Shown: piece after piece, positions 50,176 through 58,297 of the stretch
Layout of the letters: each line of letters begins with the position of its first letter
Numbering within the stretch: position 1 is the first letter of the stretch
Assembly (NCBI RefSeq): GCF_041438865.1
Contig: NZ_CP109450.1
Coordinates: 3,141,001 to 3,205,000 of the forward strand
Direction: 5' to 3'
DNA from: Streptomyces sp. NBC_01471
GTDB lineage: Bacteria; Actinomycetota; Actinomycetes; Streptomycetales; Streptomycetaceae
DNA: 64,000 bases
Notes under the pieces: model-generated
Told to the model about the DNA's origin: nothing
What the model saw: the letters and a program-made list of their open reading frames with translations, nothing else
Database searches by the model: none
Translations under genes and position numbers: made by a program

Positions 50176-51060
50176 ATGAGTGACCGCCCCACGCACTCCC
50201 CCGGCCTGCTGCCCTCGATGGTGCGCGGTGCGGTGACCTCGCCCTTCAAGCGCGCCGTGTCGGCCGAGGCGCCGCTGCCCACGGACCGGCTGGTGCGGGC
50301 CGGGGTGCGGATCGATCCCGGGCGTCTCGCCTCGTACGCCCGGGTCTGCGGCTTCGACCGGGCCGGCCCGCTTCCCCTGACGTATCCGCATGTCCTCGGC
50401 TTTCCGCAGGCCATGCGGCTGATGACGGCGCGGGCCTTCCCGCTGCCGGTGCTCGGGCTCGTCCATACCGGCATCGAGATCACCCAGCGGCAGGCCCTGC
50501 GTGCGGGCGACACACCCGAACTGGCCGTCCACGCGGCTGGGTTGCGGGCGCACCGGCGCGGTACCGAAGTCGTCATGGTGACCGAGGCCCGGCTCGCGGG
50601 GGAGCTGGTCTGGGAGTCCCGGAGTACGTATCTGGCCCGGCACCCGGTGCCCGAGGGCGGGGCAGCCCGAACGGCGGGCGCACCGCCGCGGGCCACGGGC
50701 CACGTCCTCGGCGCGGCCACCACCGCCACCTGGGAGCTCCCCGCCGGACTGGGGCGGCGTTACGGCGCCGCCTCCGGTGACCGCAACCCGATCCACCTCT
50801 CCCCGCTGACCGCGAAGCTCTTCGGCTTCCCGCGCGCCATCGCGCACGGCATGTGGACGGCCGCCCGCTGTCTGGCGGCGGCCGGGACCCCGGAGGACGT
50901 CCACGTACGGATCGCGTTCGGTGCGCCGGTGCTGCTGCCGGGGACCGTGACCTACGCCGCCGGGGCGGGTCGCTTCGAGGTGCGGAGCCGGGGACGTGAC
51001 GGAGCGGAACGGGTCCACCTCACGGGCGAGGTGACGGCGCCCAGCGCTCCCCGTTCATAA
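50176..51060 (+). CDS. MaoC-like hydratase, HtdX type
   Basis: A 294-residue double-hotdog enoyl-CoA/ACP hydratase. The C-terminal hotdog carries the hydratase motif YGAASGDRNPIHLSPLTAKL and GFPRAIAHGMW; the Asp and His are those expected for (R)-specific hydration. The N-terminal half has the degenerate second hotdog (LPLTYPHVLGFPQAMRLM). Its role with the FabG4-like reductase, thiolase and synthetase is reverse beta-oxidation or long-chain acyl-CoA metabolism. The 3' end overlaps the convergent TetR gene by 41 bases. Confidence 0.87.
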   Translation: MSDRPTHSPGLLPSMVRGAVTSPFKRAVSAEAPLPTDRLVRAGVRIDPGRLASYARVCGFDRAGPLPLTYPHVLGFPQAMRLMTARAFPLPVLGLVHTGIEITQRQALRAGDTPELAVHAAGLRAHRRGTEVVMVTEARLAGELVWESRSTYLARHPVPEGGAARTAGAPPRATGHVLGAATTATWELPAGLGRRYGAASGDRNPIHLSPLTAKLFGFPRAIAHGMWTAARCLAAAGTPEDVHVRIAFGAPVLLPGTVTYAAGAGRFEVRSRGRDGAERVHLTGEVTAPSAPRS

Positions 51061-51676
51061 GGTTCTCCAGGCCCGCCCAGGCGAAGTTCATCAGCGTCGA
51101 CGCGGCCTCCTTGGCCGAGACGCCGGGCTTCGCGTTCGCCCAGCCGGCGAGGGATTCCGCGGCGCCCACCAACGCCTGGGCGAGGCCCGCCACATCACCG
51201 TCGGGCAGCGCCGGGTCGCGGTGCGCCTCGCGGGCCGCGGCGGCGATCAGGCCCGTCACGAAGTTCACGATCTCGTCGCGCATCGCGGTGACTTCGGCGG
51301 CGAACGGCTCCCCGTGCGTACGGGCCTGGTGGTGCAGGACGTTCCAGCCGTCCGGATGGCCCGCGGTGTGCTCGAAGAAGGCGCCGACGCCGTGCCACAG
51401 CTGCCGGTCCGCGGGGTCGGCGGGGTCCACCCCGGCCCGTACCGCGGCGACCAGGGACTGGGCCTCGCGGCGGATGCACGCGGTGAAGAGCTCTTCCTTG
51501 GAGTTCAGGTAGAGATAGACCAGGGGCTTCGACACGCCCGCCAGTTCGGCGATCTCGTCCATCGAGGCGGCCCGGTACCCGCGCCGGCCGAACGTCCGCA
51601 CGGCAGCGTCCATCATCTGCTGCTCGCGCACCGCCCTCGGCATCCGCTTGGCCTTGGCCGCCTTGACTGCACTCAC
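51020..51676 (-). CDS. TetR-family repressor, likely regulator of the fabG/maoC genes
   Basis: A 218-residue TetR/AcrR regulator. Its N-terminal HTH is clear: MMDAAVRTFGRRGYRAASMDEIAELAGVSKPLVYLYLNSKEELF spans the DNA-binding domain, quoted in part only as GRRGYRAASM and AGVSKPLVYLY. The remaining helices form the ligand pocket. GTG 51676 has GGAGGGG 8 bases upstream; the longer frame to 51715 is disfavoured. It is the candidate repressor for the palindromes at 47928 and 50130, as in the similar mycobacterial block, with an acyl-CoA as the probable ligand. Confidence 0.88.
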   Translation of the reverse strand: MSAVKAAKAKRMPRAVREQQMMDAAVRTFGRRGYRAASMDEIAELAGVSKPLVYLYLNSKEELFTACIRREAQSLVAAVRAGVDPADPADRQLWHGVGAFFEHTAGHPDGWNVLHHQARTHGEPFAAEVTAMRDEIVNFVTGLIAAAAREAHRDPALPDGDVAGLAQALVGAAESLAGWANAKPGVSAKEAASTLMNFAWAGLENLMNGERWAPSPRP

Positions 51677-51720
51677 CTCAGAGTCCCCTCCAGCCAGTTG
51701 GTCCGCACCTGGCAAGGGTA

Positions 51721-51764
51721 CGGCTCCGGCCCCTCTCCGTCGTACGGAGGAGGGGCCGGAGCCG
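51721..51764. terminator. Terminator hairpin between TetR and symporter genes
   Basis: A 20-base stem (14-base perfect arm CGGCTCCGGCCCCT at 51721-51734 with AGGGGCCGGAGCCG at 51751-51764, then CTCCGT/ACGGAG) with loop CGT and one bulged G. It lies beyond the symporter stop in the direction of minus-strand transcription. No T-run, as is usual in Streptomyces. Confidence 0.75.
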
Positions 51765-51808
51765 TGAAGTGAACGATCAAGCGATGACGGGCAACCGCCG
51801 GACGGCTG

Positions 51809-53206
51809 TCAGGCCGCGACCGGGACCGGCTGCTCCTGCTCCTGCTCGGCGTCGGCGGCACGCACCTCGCGCTCGTCGACCGGGGAGGCCGAAGCGGAGT
51901 TGAACGCGTCGAGGTCCAGGATCTTCTCGCGGGCCGAGACGATGACCGGGATCAGGGCCTGGCCGGCGACGTTCGTCGCGGTGCGCATCATGTCCAGGAT
52001 CGGGTCGATCGCCATCAGCAGACCCACGCCCTCCAGCGGCAGGCCCAGCGTGGAGAGGGTCAGCGTCAGCATCACGGTCGCGCCGGTCAGTCCGGCGGTG
52101 GCCGCCGAGCCGATGACCGAGACGAAGGCGATCAGGATGTAGTCCTGAATGCCGAGGTGCACGTCGAAGATCTGCGCGATGAAGATCGCGGCGATCGCCG
52201 GGTAGATCGAGGCGCAGCCGTCCATCTTGGTGGTCGAGCCGAACGGCACCGCGAACGAGGCGTACTCCTTCGGCACACCGAGGCGCTCGGTGACCCGCTG
52301 GGTGACCGGCATGGTGCCGACCGAGGAGCGGGAGACGAAGCCCAGCTGGATCGCGGGCCAGGCGCCCTTGAAGAACTGCAGCGGGTTGACCTTGGCAACC
52401 GTCGCGAGCAGCACCGGGTAGACGACGAACAGCACCAGCGCGCAACCGACGTAGATGTCGGCGGTGAAGGTCGCGTACTTGCCGATCAGGTCCCAGCCGT
52501 AGTCCGCGATGGCGAAGCCGATCAGACCGATGGTGCCCAGCGGCGCGAGGCGGATGACCCACCACAGGGCCTTCTGGAGCAGTTCGAGTACGGCCTCGCT
52601 GATCTTGAGGATCGGCTCCGCCTTCTGGCCGAGCTGGAGCGCGGCGATACCGGCGACGGCGGCCATGAAGACGATCTGGAGGACGTTCAGCTGAGTGAAC
52701 GGCGTGATGATGTCCTTCGGCACGATGCCGGTCAGGAAGTCGATCCAGGAGCCGGACCCGTCGGGCGCCTTGCCGTCCTTCGGCGTGAGGCCGGTGCCCG
52801 CGCCGGGGTTGGTGATGAGACCGATCGCGAGGCCGATGACGACCGCGATCAGCGACGTGATCATGAACCACATGACCGTACGGGTCGCCAGCCGGGCGGC
52901 GTTGTTGACCTTGCGCAGATTGGTGATCGACACCAGGATCGCGAAGAAGACGAGCGGGGCGACCGCCAGCTTCAGCAGCTGGATGAAGATGTCGCCGACG
53001 TGCTCCAGCGTGGACTTGAGCCAGCTGATGTCCTGGCTGCGGGCCAGCCAGCCGAGCAGGACACCGAGGACCAGACCGGCGATGATCTGGGCCCAGAACG
53101 GGAACTTGTCGGATATTCGGGACTTCGCGGGACCGGCGCTGGGACTGCCGGTGGAGTTCACCGTGGAACTCTCGGGGCTCTCGGGACTCGCAGGACCTGC
53201 GGACAT
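51809..53206 (-). CDS. Dicarboxylate/amino-acid:cation symporter (DAACS), possibly cystine-type
   Basis: A 465-residue member of the DctA/GltP/TcyP family. About eight helices and two hairpins; the first helix is FWAQIIAGLVLGVLLGWLA. Family motifs are SSVGTMPVT (hairpin 1), GSTTKMDGCASIYPAIAAIF (helix 7), SAATAGLTGATVML (hairpin 2) and DPILDMMRTATNVAGQ (helix 8). The helix 7 GCA-x-IYPA and the helix 8 D-x2-RTA-x-NV patterns recall the TcyP cystine symporters more than DctA, which has DGT and EARA-LTNLVGN, as I remember them. Start ATG 53206 follows GGAG at 7 bases. A cysteine-containing leader peptide lies upstream. Substrate: C4-dicarboxylates by default annotation, cystine by this reading. 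Confidence 0.87.
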   Translation of the reverse strand: MSAGPASPESPESSTVNSTGSPSAGPAKSRISDKFPFWAQIIAGLVLGVLLGWLARSQDISWLKSTLEHVGDIFIQLLKLAVAPLVFFAILVSITNLRKVNNAARLATRTVMWFMITSLIAVVIGLAIGLITNPGAGTGLTPKDGKAPDGSGSWIDFLTGIVPKDIITPFTQLNVLQIVFMAAVAGIAALQLGQKAEPILKISEAVLELLQKALWWVIRLAPLGTIGLIGFAIADYGWDLIGKYATFTADIYVGCALVLFVVYPVLLATVAKVNPLQFFKGAWPAIQLGFVSRSSVGTMPVTQRVTERLGVPKEYASFAVPFGSTTKMDGCASIYPAIAAIFIAQIFDVHLGIQDYILIAFVSVIGSAATAGLTGATVMLTLTLSTLGLPLEGVGLLMAIDPILDMMRTATNVAGQALIPVIVSAREKILDLDAFNSASASPVDEREVRAADAEQEQEQPVPVAA

Positions 53207-53306
53207 GGGGACACTCCGGTGAGGACGCAGCTGTGTGCTCGGTACCGAACACGGGGGAATGGGGGCGCGGCGCCCAGCACGTGGGGGCGCCGCCGCATGA
53301 GGCCGA

Positions 53307-53408
53307 TCAGACGCGGCGACAGGCCGCGGACATGCAGCGGCAGAGATCGACATGCAGGCGCTCCACGAGCGCGGGGCTCTTGGGATGCGGGCGCACGGCT
53401 GTCTTCAT
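53307..53408 (-). CDS. Cysteine-containing leader peptide before the symporter gene
   Basis: A 33-codon frame, MKTAVRPHPKSPALVERLHV then DLCRCMSAACRRV and TGA, that ends 100 bases before the symporter start. The sequence RLHVDLCRC is the hallmark of the short actinobacterial leader peptides found upstream of sulfur and cysteine genes. It has three Cys codons (23, 25, 30) near its end, suited to cysteine-sensing attenuation. No ribosome binding site is visible; TTTGAG and TTAATG with 18-base spacing end about 8 bases before the ATG, so it is probably leaderless. Confidence 0.72.
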   Translation of the reverse strand: MKTAVRPHPKSPALVERLHVDLCRCMSAACRRV

Positions 53409-53483
53409 GTCGAACACATTAACACTCTGGCTTTGGGTGCCTCAAAGCAGTTCTTTGGGGCAGCGGCGTGGCAGTACGCGAAA

Positions 53484-53536
53484 ACGCCGGGACCCCGGCG
53501 CTGGAGCGGCTCGCTCCGGCCCGGGGTTCCCGGCGT
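53484..53536 (-). terminator. Terminator after the DUF4229 gene
   Basis: Large hairpin: CGCCGGGACCCCGG (53485-53498) pairs with CCGGGGTTCCCGGCG (53521-53535) with one bulge, and a second small hairpin sits in the loop (GGAGCG/CGCTCC). On the minus strand it is followed by GTTTTCGCG, i.e. a short T-run, so it ends the DUF4229 transcript before the leader peptide region. Confidence 0.75.
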
Positions 53537-53613
53537 GTGTGACGTAACTTACGGTGCCTGCCCGCACCTTGGGACAGCCGTGCCGCCTGCTCGGCGCACT
53601 CGGCGGACGGTGC

Positions 53614-53910
53614 CTACTGGGTGAGGCCGTCCTCCTGCGTGCGGCTGGCCTCCAGCCTGACCTTGGCGCGATCGACCTTGTTGATCAGCTGCTCGGACAT
53701 CTTGTCGCGCTGCTTGCGCAGCAGGACGAAGCTGAGCGGCGCGGAGATGACCAGCGCCAGCAGGATCGTCCAGATGAAGTTGGAGCCGCCGAGCCCCTTG
53801 GGGATGATGCCGAAGTGGACGAGGACCGCGCAGAAGACCAGGGATCCCATGAAGATGACGATCCGCATCGCGGTGTAGCGAATCGTGGCGCCCGGGTTGG
53901 CTACAGACAC
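53614..53910 (-). CDS. DUF4229 membrane protein
   Basis: A 98-residue inner-membrane protein with two helices (about 15-36, AMRIVIFMGSLVFCAVLVHFG, and 44-62, FIWTILLALVISAPLSFVLL) and a charged C-terminal helix (QRDKMSEQLINKVDRAKVRLEASRTQ in part). The pattern and the position beside mqnE in actinobacteria fit DUF4229. Function unknown. It stands alone between the GNAT gene (118 bases) and the terminator. Confidence 0.8.
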   Translation of the reverse strand: MSVANPGATIRYTAMRIVIFMGSLVFCAVLVHFGIIPKGLGGSNFIWTILLALVISAPLSFVLLRKQRDKMSEQLINKVDRAKVRLEASRTQEDGLTQ

Positions 53911-54027
53911 GGCTGGGGCCTCTTCTCTCCGTACCGATGGTCACTGGTGCATCTGGACCTGCCCGACAAGTGAAGCACGCCCCACTTGTGATCACCCCGG
54001 CCGGGGTGGGGGTGCGGCGCACCGGGG

Positions 54028-54552
54028 TCAGAGCAGCGGCAGATACATCATGATGTCGTCGCGGTCGTCGCCGGGAGCTACCCGGATCGCGTCCGGTACC
54101 CGGCCCACTTCCTTGTAGCCGCACGACTCGTAGAACCGGTCCACTCCGGTGCCGCCCCGGCAGGTGAGGCGGATGGCCTCGATGCCGTCGAGGGTGCGGG
54201 CGGCGTCCGCCGCCGCGGCCATCAGGTCGCGTCCGTAGCCCTTGCCCTGGTGGGAGGGGTGGACCATCACCGTGTAGAGCCAGATCCAGTGGCGCATCAG
54301 CCGGTGCGTGTTGAGCGTGAGGAACGCGGTGGCGGCGACCGTGCCGCCCTCGTCGCGGCCGACCAGCAGGCGGACACGGCCCTCGGTCATCGAGGTCAGG
54401 TGCTTGATCAGTTCCGGGCGGATGTCGTCGGAGGTGACCGGCGGGGCGAAACCGACGGCGCCGCCGGCGTTCGACACATCCGTCCAGAGCGCGACCACTT
54501 CGTCCCGCAGCCGGGCGTCCGCCCGCGGGTCCAGTTCAAACGTGAGGCTCAT
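54028..54552 (-). CDS. GNAT-family N-acetyltransferase
   Basis: A 174-residue acetyltransferase. The acetyl-CoA motif HQGKGYGRDLM follows the strand TVMVHPSH; ESCGYKEVG and the final RDDIMMYLPLL complete the fold. The ATG at 54552 starts MSLTFELDP; the longer frame upstream overlaps mqnE and is spurious. The substrate (antibiotic, amino acid or protein) cannot be told. A strong terminator separates it from mqnE, so it should have its own promoter. Confidence 0.87.
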   Translation of the reverse strand: MSLTFELDPRADARLRDEVVALWTDVSNAGGAVGFAPPVTSDDIRPELIKHLTSMTEGRVRLLVGRDEGGTVAATAFLTLNTHRLMRHWIWLYTVMVHPSHQGKGYGRDLMAAAADAARTLDGIEAIRLTCRGGTGVDRFYESCGYKEVGRVPDAIRVAPGDDRDDIMMYLPLL

Positions 54553-54572
54553 ACGACCAGCGTAGAAAAGCA

Positions 54573-54600
54573 CGGAACCCCGGCGGTGGCCGGGGTTCCG
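54573..54600 (-). terminator. Terminator after mqnE
   Basis: 11-base stem CGGAACCCCGG (54573-54583) with CCGGGGTTCCG (54590-54600), loop CGGTGG. On the minus strand it is followed by TGCTTTTCTACG, a T-run-like tail. Confidence 0.82.
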
Positions 54601-54622
54601 TCGGGCGAAGGGGCCGTGGCGG

Positions 54623-55801
54623 TCAGAAACGCATCGGCTGCGGGGCGTCACGGCGGGCCGGGTCCGGGCCGTCGAACTCGCGGACGATCTCGTACTGCGT
54701 GTTGCGCTCGACCGGGCGGAAGCCCGCGTCCCGGATGAGTTCGAGCAGGTCCTCGCGGCCGAGCTTGTTCGGCGTGCCGTAGTTGTCGGCGTCGTGGGTG
54801 ATCTTGTACTCGACCACCGAGCCGTCCATGTCGTCGGCGCCGTGCTGGAGCGCGAGCTGCGAGGTCTGGACACCGTGCATCGGCCAGAAGACCTTCACGT
54901 GCGGGACGTTGTCGAAGAGCAGCCGGGAGACCGCGAAGGTCTTCAGCGCCTCGGCGCCGGTCGCCATCGTGGTCCGCACCTGGAGCTTGTTGCGGATCTT
55001 GCCGTCCTTCATGTCCACGAAGTCGTGCTGGTAGCGCAGCGGGATGAAGACCTGGAAGCCGCCGGTCTCGTCCTGGAGTTCACGCAGCCGCAGGACGTGG
55101 TCCACGCGGTGGCGCGGCTCCTCGATGTGGCCGTACAGCATCGTCGCCGGGGTCTTCAGACCCTTCTCGTGGGCGAGGCGGTGGATGCGCGACCAGTCCT
55201 CCCAGTGGGTGGCGTGGTCGACGATGTGCTGCCGGACCTCCCAGTCGAAGATCTCGGCGCCGCCACCGGTCAGCGATTCGAGGCCGGCCTCGATCAGCTC
55301 GTCCAGGATCTCCGATGCGGAGAGCCCGGAGATCGTCTCGAAGTGGTGGATCTCGGTGGCGGTGAACGCCTTGAGGGCGACCTGCGGGAGGGCTTCCTTC
55401 AGCGCGCTGAGCGAGCGGGGGTAGTACCGCCAGGGCAGCGTCGGGTGGAGGCCGTTGACGATGTGCAGCTCGGTGAGGTTGTCGCCCTCCATCGCCTTGG
55501 CGAGGCGGACGGCCTCCTCGATACGCATCGTGTACGCGTCCTTCTCGCCCGGCTTGCGCTGGAACGAGCAGTAGGCGCACGAGGCGGTGCACACGTTGGT
55601 CATGTTGAGGTGCCGGTTGACGTTGAAGTGGACGACGTCGCCGTTCTTGCGCGTACGCACCTCGTGGGCGAGGCCGCCGAGCCAGGCCAGGTCGTCCGTC
55701 TCGTAGAGCGCGACGCCGTCCTCGCGGGTCAGCCGCTCACCGGCCCGGACCTTCGCCTCGATCTCGCGCTTGAGGCCTACATCGTTGATCGACGCAGTCA
55801 T
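54623..55801 (-). CDS. mqnE: Aminofutalosine synthase, radical SAM (MqnE)
   Basis: A 392-residue radical SAM enzyme of the futalosine pathway that joins the MqnA product to SAM to form 6-amino-6-deoxyfutalosine. The 4Fe-4S cysteines are C71, C75 and C78 in CTASCAYC. Downstream blocks typical of MqnE/MqnC-CofH-type enzymes include ELHIVNGLHPTLPW, GGGAEIFDWEVR and ATMLYGHIEEPRHRVDH. The ATG at 55801 is well placed; the frame further upstream overlaps the Lrp gene. Transcribed alone and ended by the hairpin at 54573. Confidence 0.93.
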   Translation of the reverse strand: MTASINDVGLKREIEAKVRAGERLTREDGVALYETDDLAWLGGLAHEVRTRKNGDVVHFNVNRHLNMTNVCTASCAYCSFQRKPGEKDAYTMRIEEAVRLAKAMEGDNLTELHIVNGLHPTLPWRYYPRSLSALKEALPQVALKAFTATEIHHFETISGLSASEILDELIEAGLESLTGGGAEIFDWEVRQHIVDHATHWEDWSRIHRLAHEKGLKTPATMLYGHIEEPRHRVDHVLRLRELQDETGGFQVFIPLRYQHDFVDMKDGKIRNKLQVRTTMATGAEALKTFAVSRLLFDNVPHVKVFWPMHGVQTSQLALQHGADDMDGSVVEYKITHDADNYGTPNKLGREDLLELIRDAGFRPVERNTQYEIVREFDGPDPARRDAPQPMRF

Positions 55802-55902
55802 GTGCGGCCGCCTCCCATATGCGTACGTAAACAACCAGCCAACCGTACTCCCCCGCCCGCGGGGCGCCGGGACCCGGCTGGCACCCGGTGCCGTCGGCCC
55901 GG

Positions 55903-56376
55903 TCAGCTCGGCTCGGGCAGCTCTCCGACGCGGTTCTCCCACTTGGTGGAGAGCACGATCGTGGTGCGGGTGCGGGAGACGCCCCGGGTGCCGCTGAGCC
56001 TGCGGATCGTGCGCTCCAGGCCGTCCACGTCGTCGACCCTGACCTTGAGCATGTACGAGTCGTCGCCCGCGATGAACCAGGCGTCCTCGATCTCGGCCAG
56101 GTCCTTGAGCCGGTGGGCGACGTCCTCGTGGTCGGCGGCGTCCGAGAGCGAGATCCCGATGAGGGCGGTCACCCCGAGGCCGAGGGACTTGGCGTCGACG
56201 GTGGCGCGGTAACCGGTGATCACACCGGCCGCCTCCAGGCGGTTGATGCGGTCGGTGACGCTTGGCCCGGAGAGCCCGACGAGCCGGCCGAGCTCGGCGT
56301 AGGAGGCCCTGCCGTTCTCCCGCAGCGCCTGGATGAGCTGCCTGTCCACCGCGTCCATACTGTTGAAGCCTTCCAT
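55903..56376 (-). CDS. Lrp/AsnC-family transcriptional regulator
   Basis: A 157-residue regulator. N-terminal HTH (DRQLIQALRENGRASYAELGRLVGLSGPSV in part) and C-terminal RAM/AsnC domain with beta strands (ALIGISLSD, SYMLKVRVDD). Met1 or Met7 may be the start. It is divergent from the small basic gene at 56465 and 101 bases upstream of mqnE. The ligand is unknown, probably an amino acid. Confidence 0.9.
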   Translation of the reverse strand: MEGFNSMDAVDRQLIQALRENGRASYAELGRLVGLSGPSVTDRINRLEAAGVITGYRATVDAKSLGLGVTALIGISLSDAADHEDVAHRLKDLAEIEDAWFIAGDDSYMLKVRVDDVDGLERTIRRLSGTRGVSRTRTTIVLSTKWENRVGELPEPS

Positions 56377-56410
56377 TGTTCAGCAATATCGCGAGTTTAC
56401 GTATAGAATC
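56376..56410. promoter_or_regulatory. Divergent regulatory region with short palindrome
   Basis: TTGTTCAGCAA (56376-56386) is close to palindromic, of the type Lrp/AsnC proteins bind. It overlaps the Lrp start and precedes a TATAGAAT sequence at 56402-56409, which may be the -10 element of the small basic gene. Spacing to any -35 element is not canonical. Confidence 0.35.
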
Positions 56411-56464
56411 TAAGGCGCGCAGGGAAAAAGCCCTGCGAATCTTCCATCAGGAGTGATGTTCACC

Positions 56465-56593
56465 GTGTACACGATCGAGATGGCCTACGCCCGCATGCGC
56501 GAGCTGCAGGATCAGGCCAACCGTTCGCGTGACCAGCGGCTCGCCACCGCAGCCCCGGCCCGCCGTACGAAGCGGCACGCCAAGAAGCACTGA
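56465..56593 (+). CDS. Small basic protein, 42 residues
   Basis: A short gene from GTG 56465 (ATG 56456 would add three residues). AGGAG lies about 11 bases before the GTG and 2 before the ATG. The product starts MYTIEMAYARMRELQDQ and ends in a Lys/Arg/His tail, RRTKRHAKKH, without signal or membrane segment. Strong codon bias and the divergent position beside a regulator indicate a real, conserved small gene; it may bind nucleic acid or be a small regulator. Function unknown. Confidence 0.65.
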   Translation: MYTIEMAYARMRELQDQANRSRDQRLATAAPARRTKRHAKKH

Positions 56594-56625
56594 CCGCCCG
56601 CCGGTTCCGTAACCGGCGCGGAGTC

Positions 56626-57333
56626 CTAGCCGTCCTTGCGGGAGCCACCGAGCTCTCCCTCCCAGCGGCGGTACAGGGTGTGCGGCACCCCCGCCGCGTC
56701 GAGCGCCCGGCCCGCGACGAAGTCCACCAGGTCCTGGATGTGCGTCGCCCCCGCGTAGAACGCCGGAGAGGCGGGCAGCACCACGGCGCCCGCCTCGTCC
56801 AGGGACACCAGGTGGCGCAGCGTCTGACCGTTGAGCGGGGTCTCCCGCACCGCGACCACCAGCGGGCGCCGCTCCTTGAGCGTCACGCTCGCCGCCCGCT
56901 GGAGCAGATCCTTCGAGAGTCCGAGAGCGACCCCGGCCACACAGGCGGTGGACGCCGGGACGACGAGCATCCCCTTGACCGGGTACGAACCGGATGACGG
57001 CCCGGCGGCCAGATCCCCGGCGGCCCAGTGCCGTACGGCTCCGGTTCCGTCCGCGAAGAGAGCCGGGTCCACCGCGAAGGTGTCCGGCTTCCCGTCGGCG
57101 CCCCTGGCGAGCCAGGCCCGCAGGTCCTCCTGCCAGTGCGCGTCGCGGAAGGCGATCCCGGTCTCGTCCAGCAGGGTCAGCCGCGACGAGCGGCTGACCA
57201 CCAGATCGACGGCCTCGCCCGCGTCGAGCAGTCCGCGGAGCACGGCCGCCGCGTACGGCGTACCGGACGCCCCGGAGACCCCGACGATCCACGGCCGCCG
57301 CTGCTGCTGACTGTGTACATTCACGCGCTCCAC
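56626..57333 (-). CDS. UbiX-like prenyl-FMN synthase
   Basis: A 235-residue flavin prenyltransferase. Early motif VGVSGASGTPYAAAVLRGL, PASTACVAGVALGLSKDLLQRAASVTLKERRPLV (in part) and ETPLNGQTLRHL are UbiX hallmarks. It supplies prenylated FMN to the UbiD-like enzyme encoded upstream on this strand (58294-59751). With the adjacent UbiA-like gene it forms a late menaquinone gene set. Start: GTG 57333 or 57321; ribosome binding site is weak. Confidence 0.88.
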   Translation of the reverse strand: MERVNVHSQQQRRPWIVGVSGASGTPYAAAVLRGLLDAGEAVDLVVSRSSRLTLLDETGIAFRDAHWQEDLRAWLARGADGKPDTFAVDPALFADGTGAVRHWAAGDLAAGPSSGSYPVKGMLVVPASTACVAGVALGLSKDLLQRAASVTLKERRPLVVAVRETPLNGQTLRHLVSLDEAGAVVLPASPAFYAGATHIQDLVDFVAGRALDAAGVPHTLYRRWEGELGGSRKDG

Positions 57334-57394
57334 GTGTCCGAGCCTATCCGGGCCCGGCCGGCCTGCCGGAGACGGGAGGCGGGTCGGACGGCGG

Positions 57395-58297
57395 TCACAC
57401 CGTCAGACCCCGCACCAGCAGATCGATCAGGGCGCACACGAACAGGGCGATCCCGATGAAGCCGTTGACCGAGAAGAAGGCGCGGTTCAGCCGGGACAGG
57501 TCGTGCGGCTTCACGACGTTGTGCTCGTAGACGAAGGCCACCGCGACGATCACCAGACCGGCCCAGAAGAACACCCCGGCGTCCGTCGCGACCGCGTACC
57601 AGACCAGCAGGGCCGTCGTCACCGCGTGGCAGGCGCGGGCGCCGTACAGGGCGGCCGGGATACCGAAGCGGGCGGGCACCGACTTCACACCGTGGGCGCG
57701 GTCCGCCTGGACGTCCTGGCAGCCGAAGATCAGGTCGAAGCCGCCGATCCAGATACCGACCGCGAGGCCGAGGATGACCGCTTCCCAGGACCACTGCCCG
57801 GTGATCGCGAGCCAGGCGCCGACCGGGCCGATCGCCTGGGCCAGACCGAGGATCGCGTGCGGGAAGTTGGTGAAGCGCTTCCCGTACGGATAGACCACCA
57901 TCGGGATGACGGCGATGGGCGCGAGCGCCAGGCAGAGCGGGTTCAGCGCGGCCGCCGCACCGAGGAAGACGACGACAGCGACCAGCGCGCCCGTCCAGGC
58001 CGACTTCACCGAGACGGCGCCGGTGACCAGTTCGCGGGAGGCGGTGCGCGGGTTCCGGGCGTCGATCTCCCGGTCGATGATGCGGTTGCAGGCCATCGCG
58101 AAGGTGCGGAGGCCGACCATCGCGACGGTCACCAGGAGCAGCCGCCCCCAGTGGATGTTGCCGTCCAGCCGGTACATCGCGGTCAGCGCGGCGATGTACG
58201 CGAAGGGCAGCGCGAAGACCGAGTGCTCGATCATCACCAGGCGGAGGAACGCCTTGGTCCTGCCCGGTTGCGGCAGCGCGGCGGCGGATGCGCTCAC
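57395..58297 (-). CDS. mqnP: UbiA-family prenyltransferase, menaquinone pathway (MqnP)
   Basis: A 300-residue membrane prenyltransferase that attaches the polyprenyl tail to the naphthoate precursor in the futalosine route. About eight or nine helices. The two Asp-rich motifs are NRIIDREIDARN and DVQADRAHGVKS. GTG start overlaps the UbiD stop (GTGA), so the UbiD-like gene, mqnP and perhaps UbiX are one operon. The longer upstream frame is an overlap with UbiD. Confidence 0.9.
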   Translation of the reverse strand: MSASAAALPQPGRTKAFLRLVMIEHSVFALPFAYIAALTAMYRLDGNIHWGRLLLVTVAMVGLRTFAMACNRIIDREIDARNPRTASRELVTGAVSVKSAWTGALVAVVVFLGAAAALNPLCLALAPIAVIPMVVYPYGKRFTNFPHAILGLAQAIGPVGAWLAITGQWSWEAVILGLAVGIWIGGFDLIFGCQDVQADRAHGVKSVPARFGIPAALYGARACHAVTTALLVWYAVATDAGVFFWAGLVIVAVAFVYEHNVVKPHDLSRLNRAFFSVNGFIGIALFVCALIDLLVRGLTV

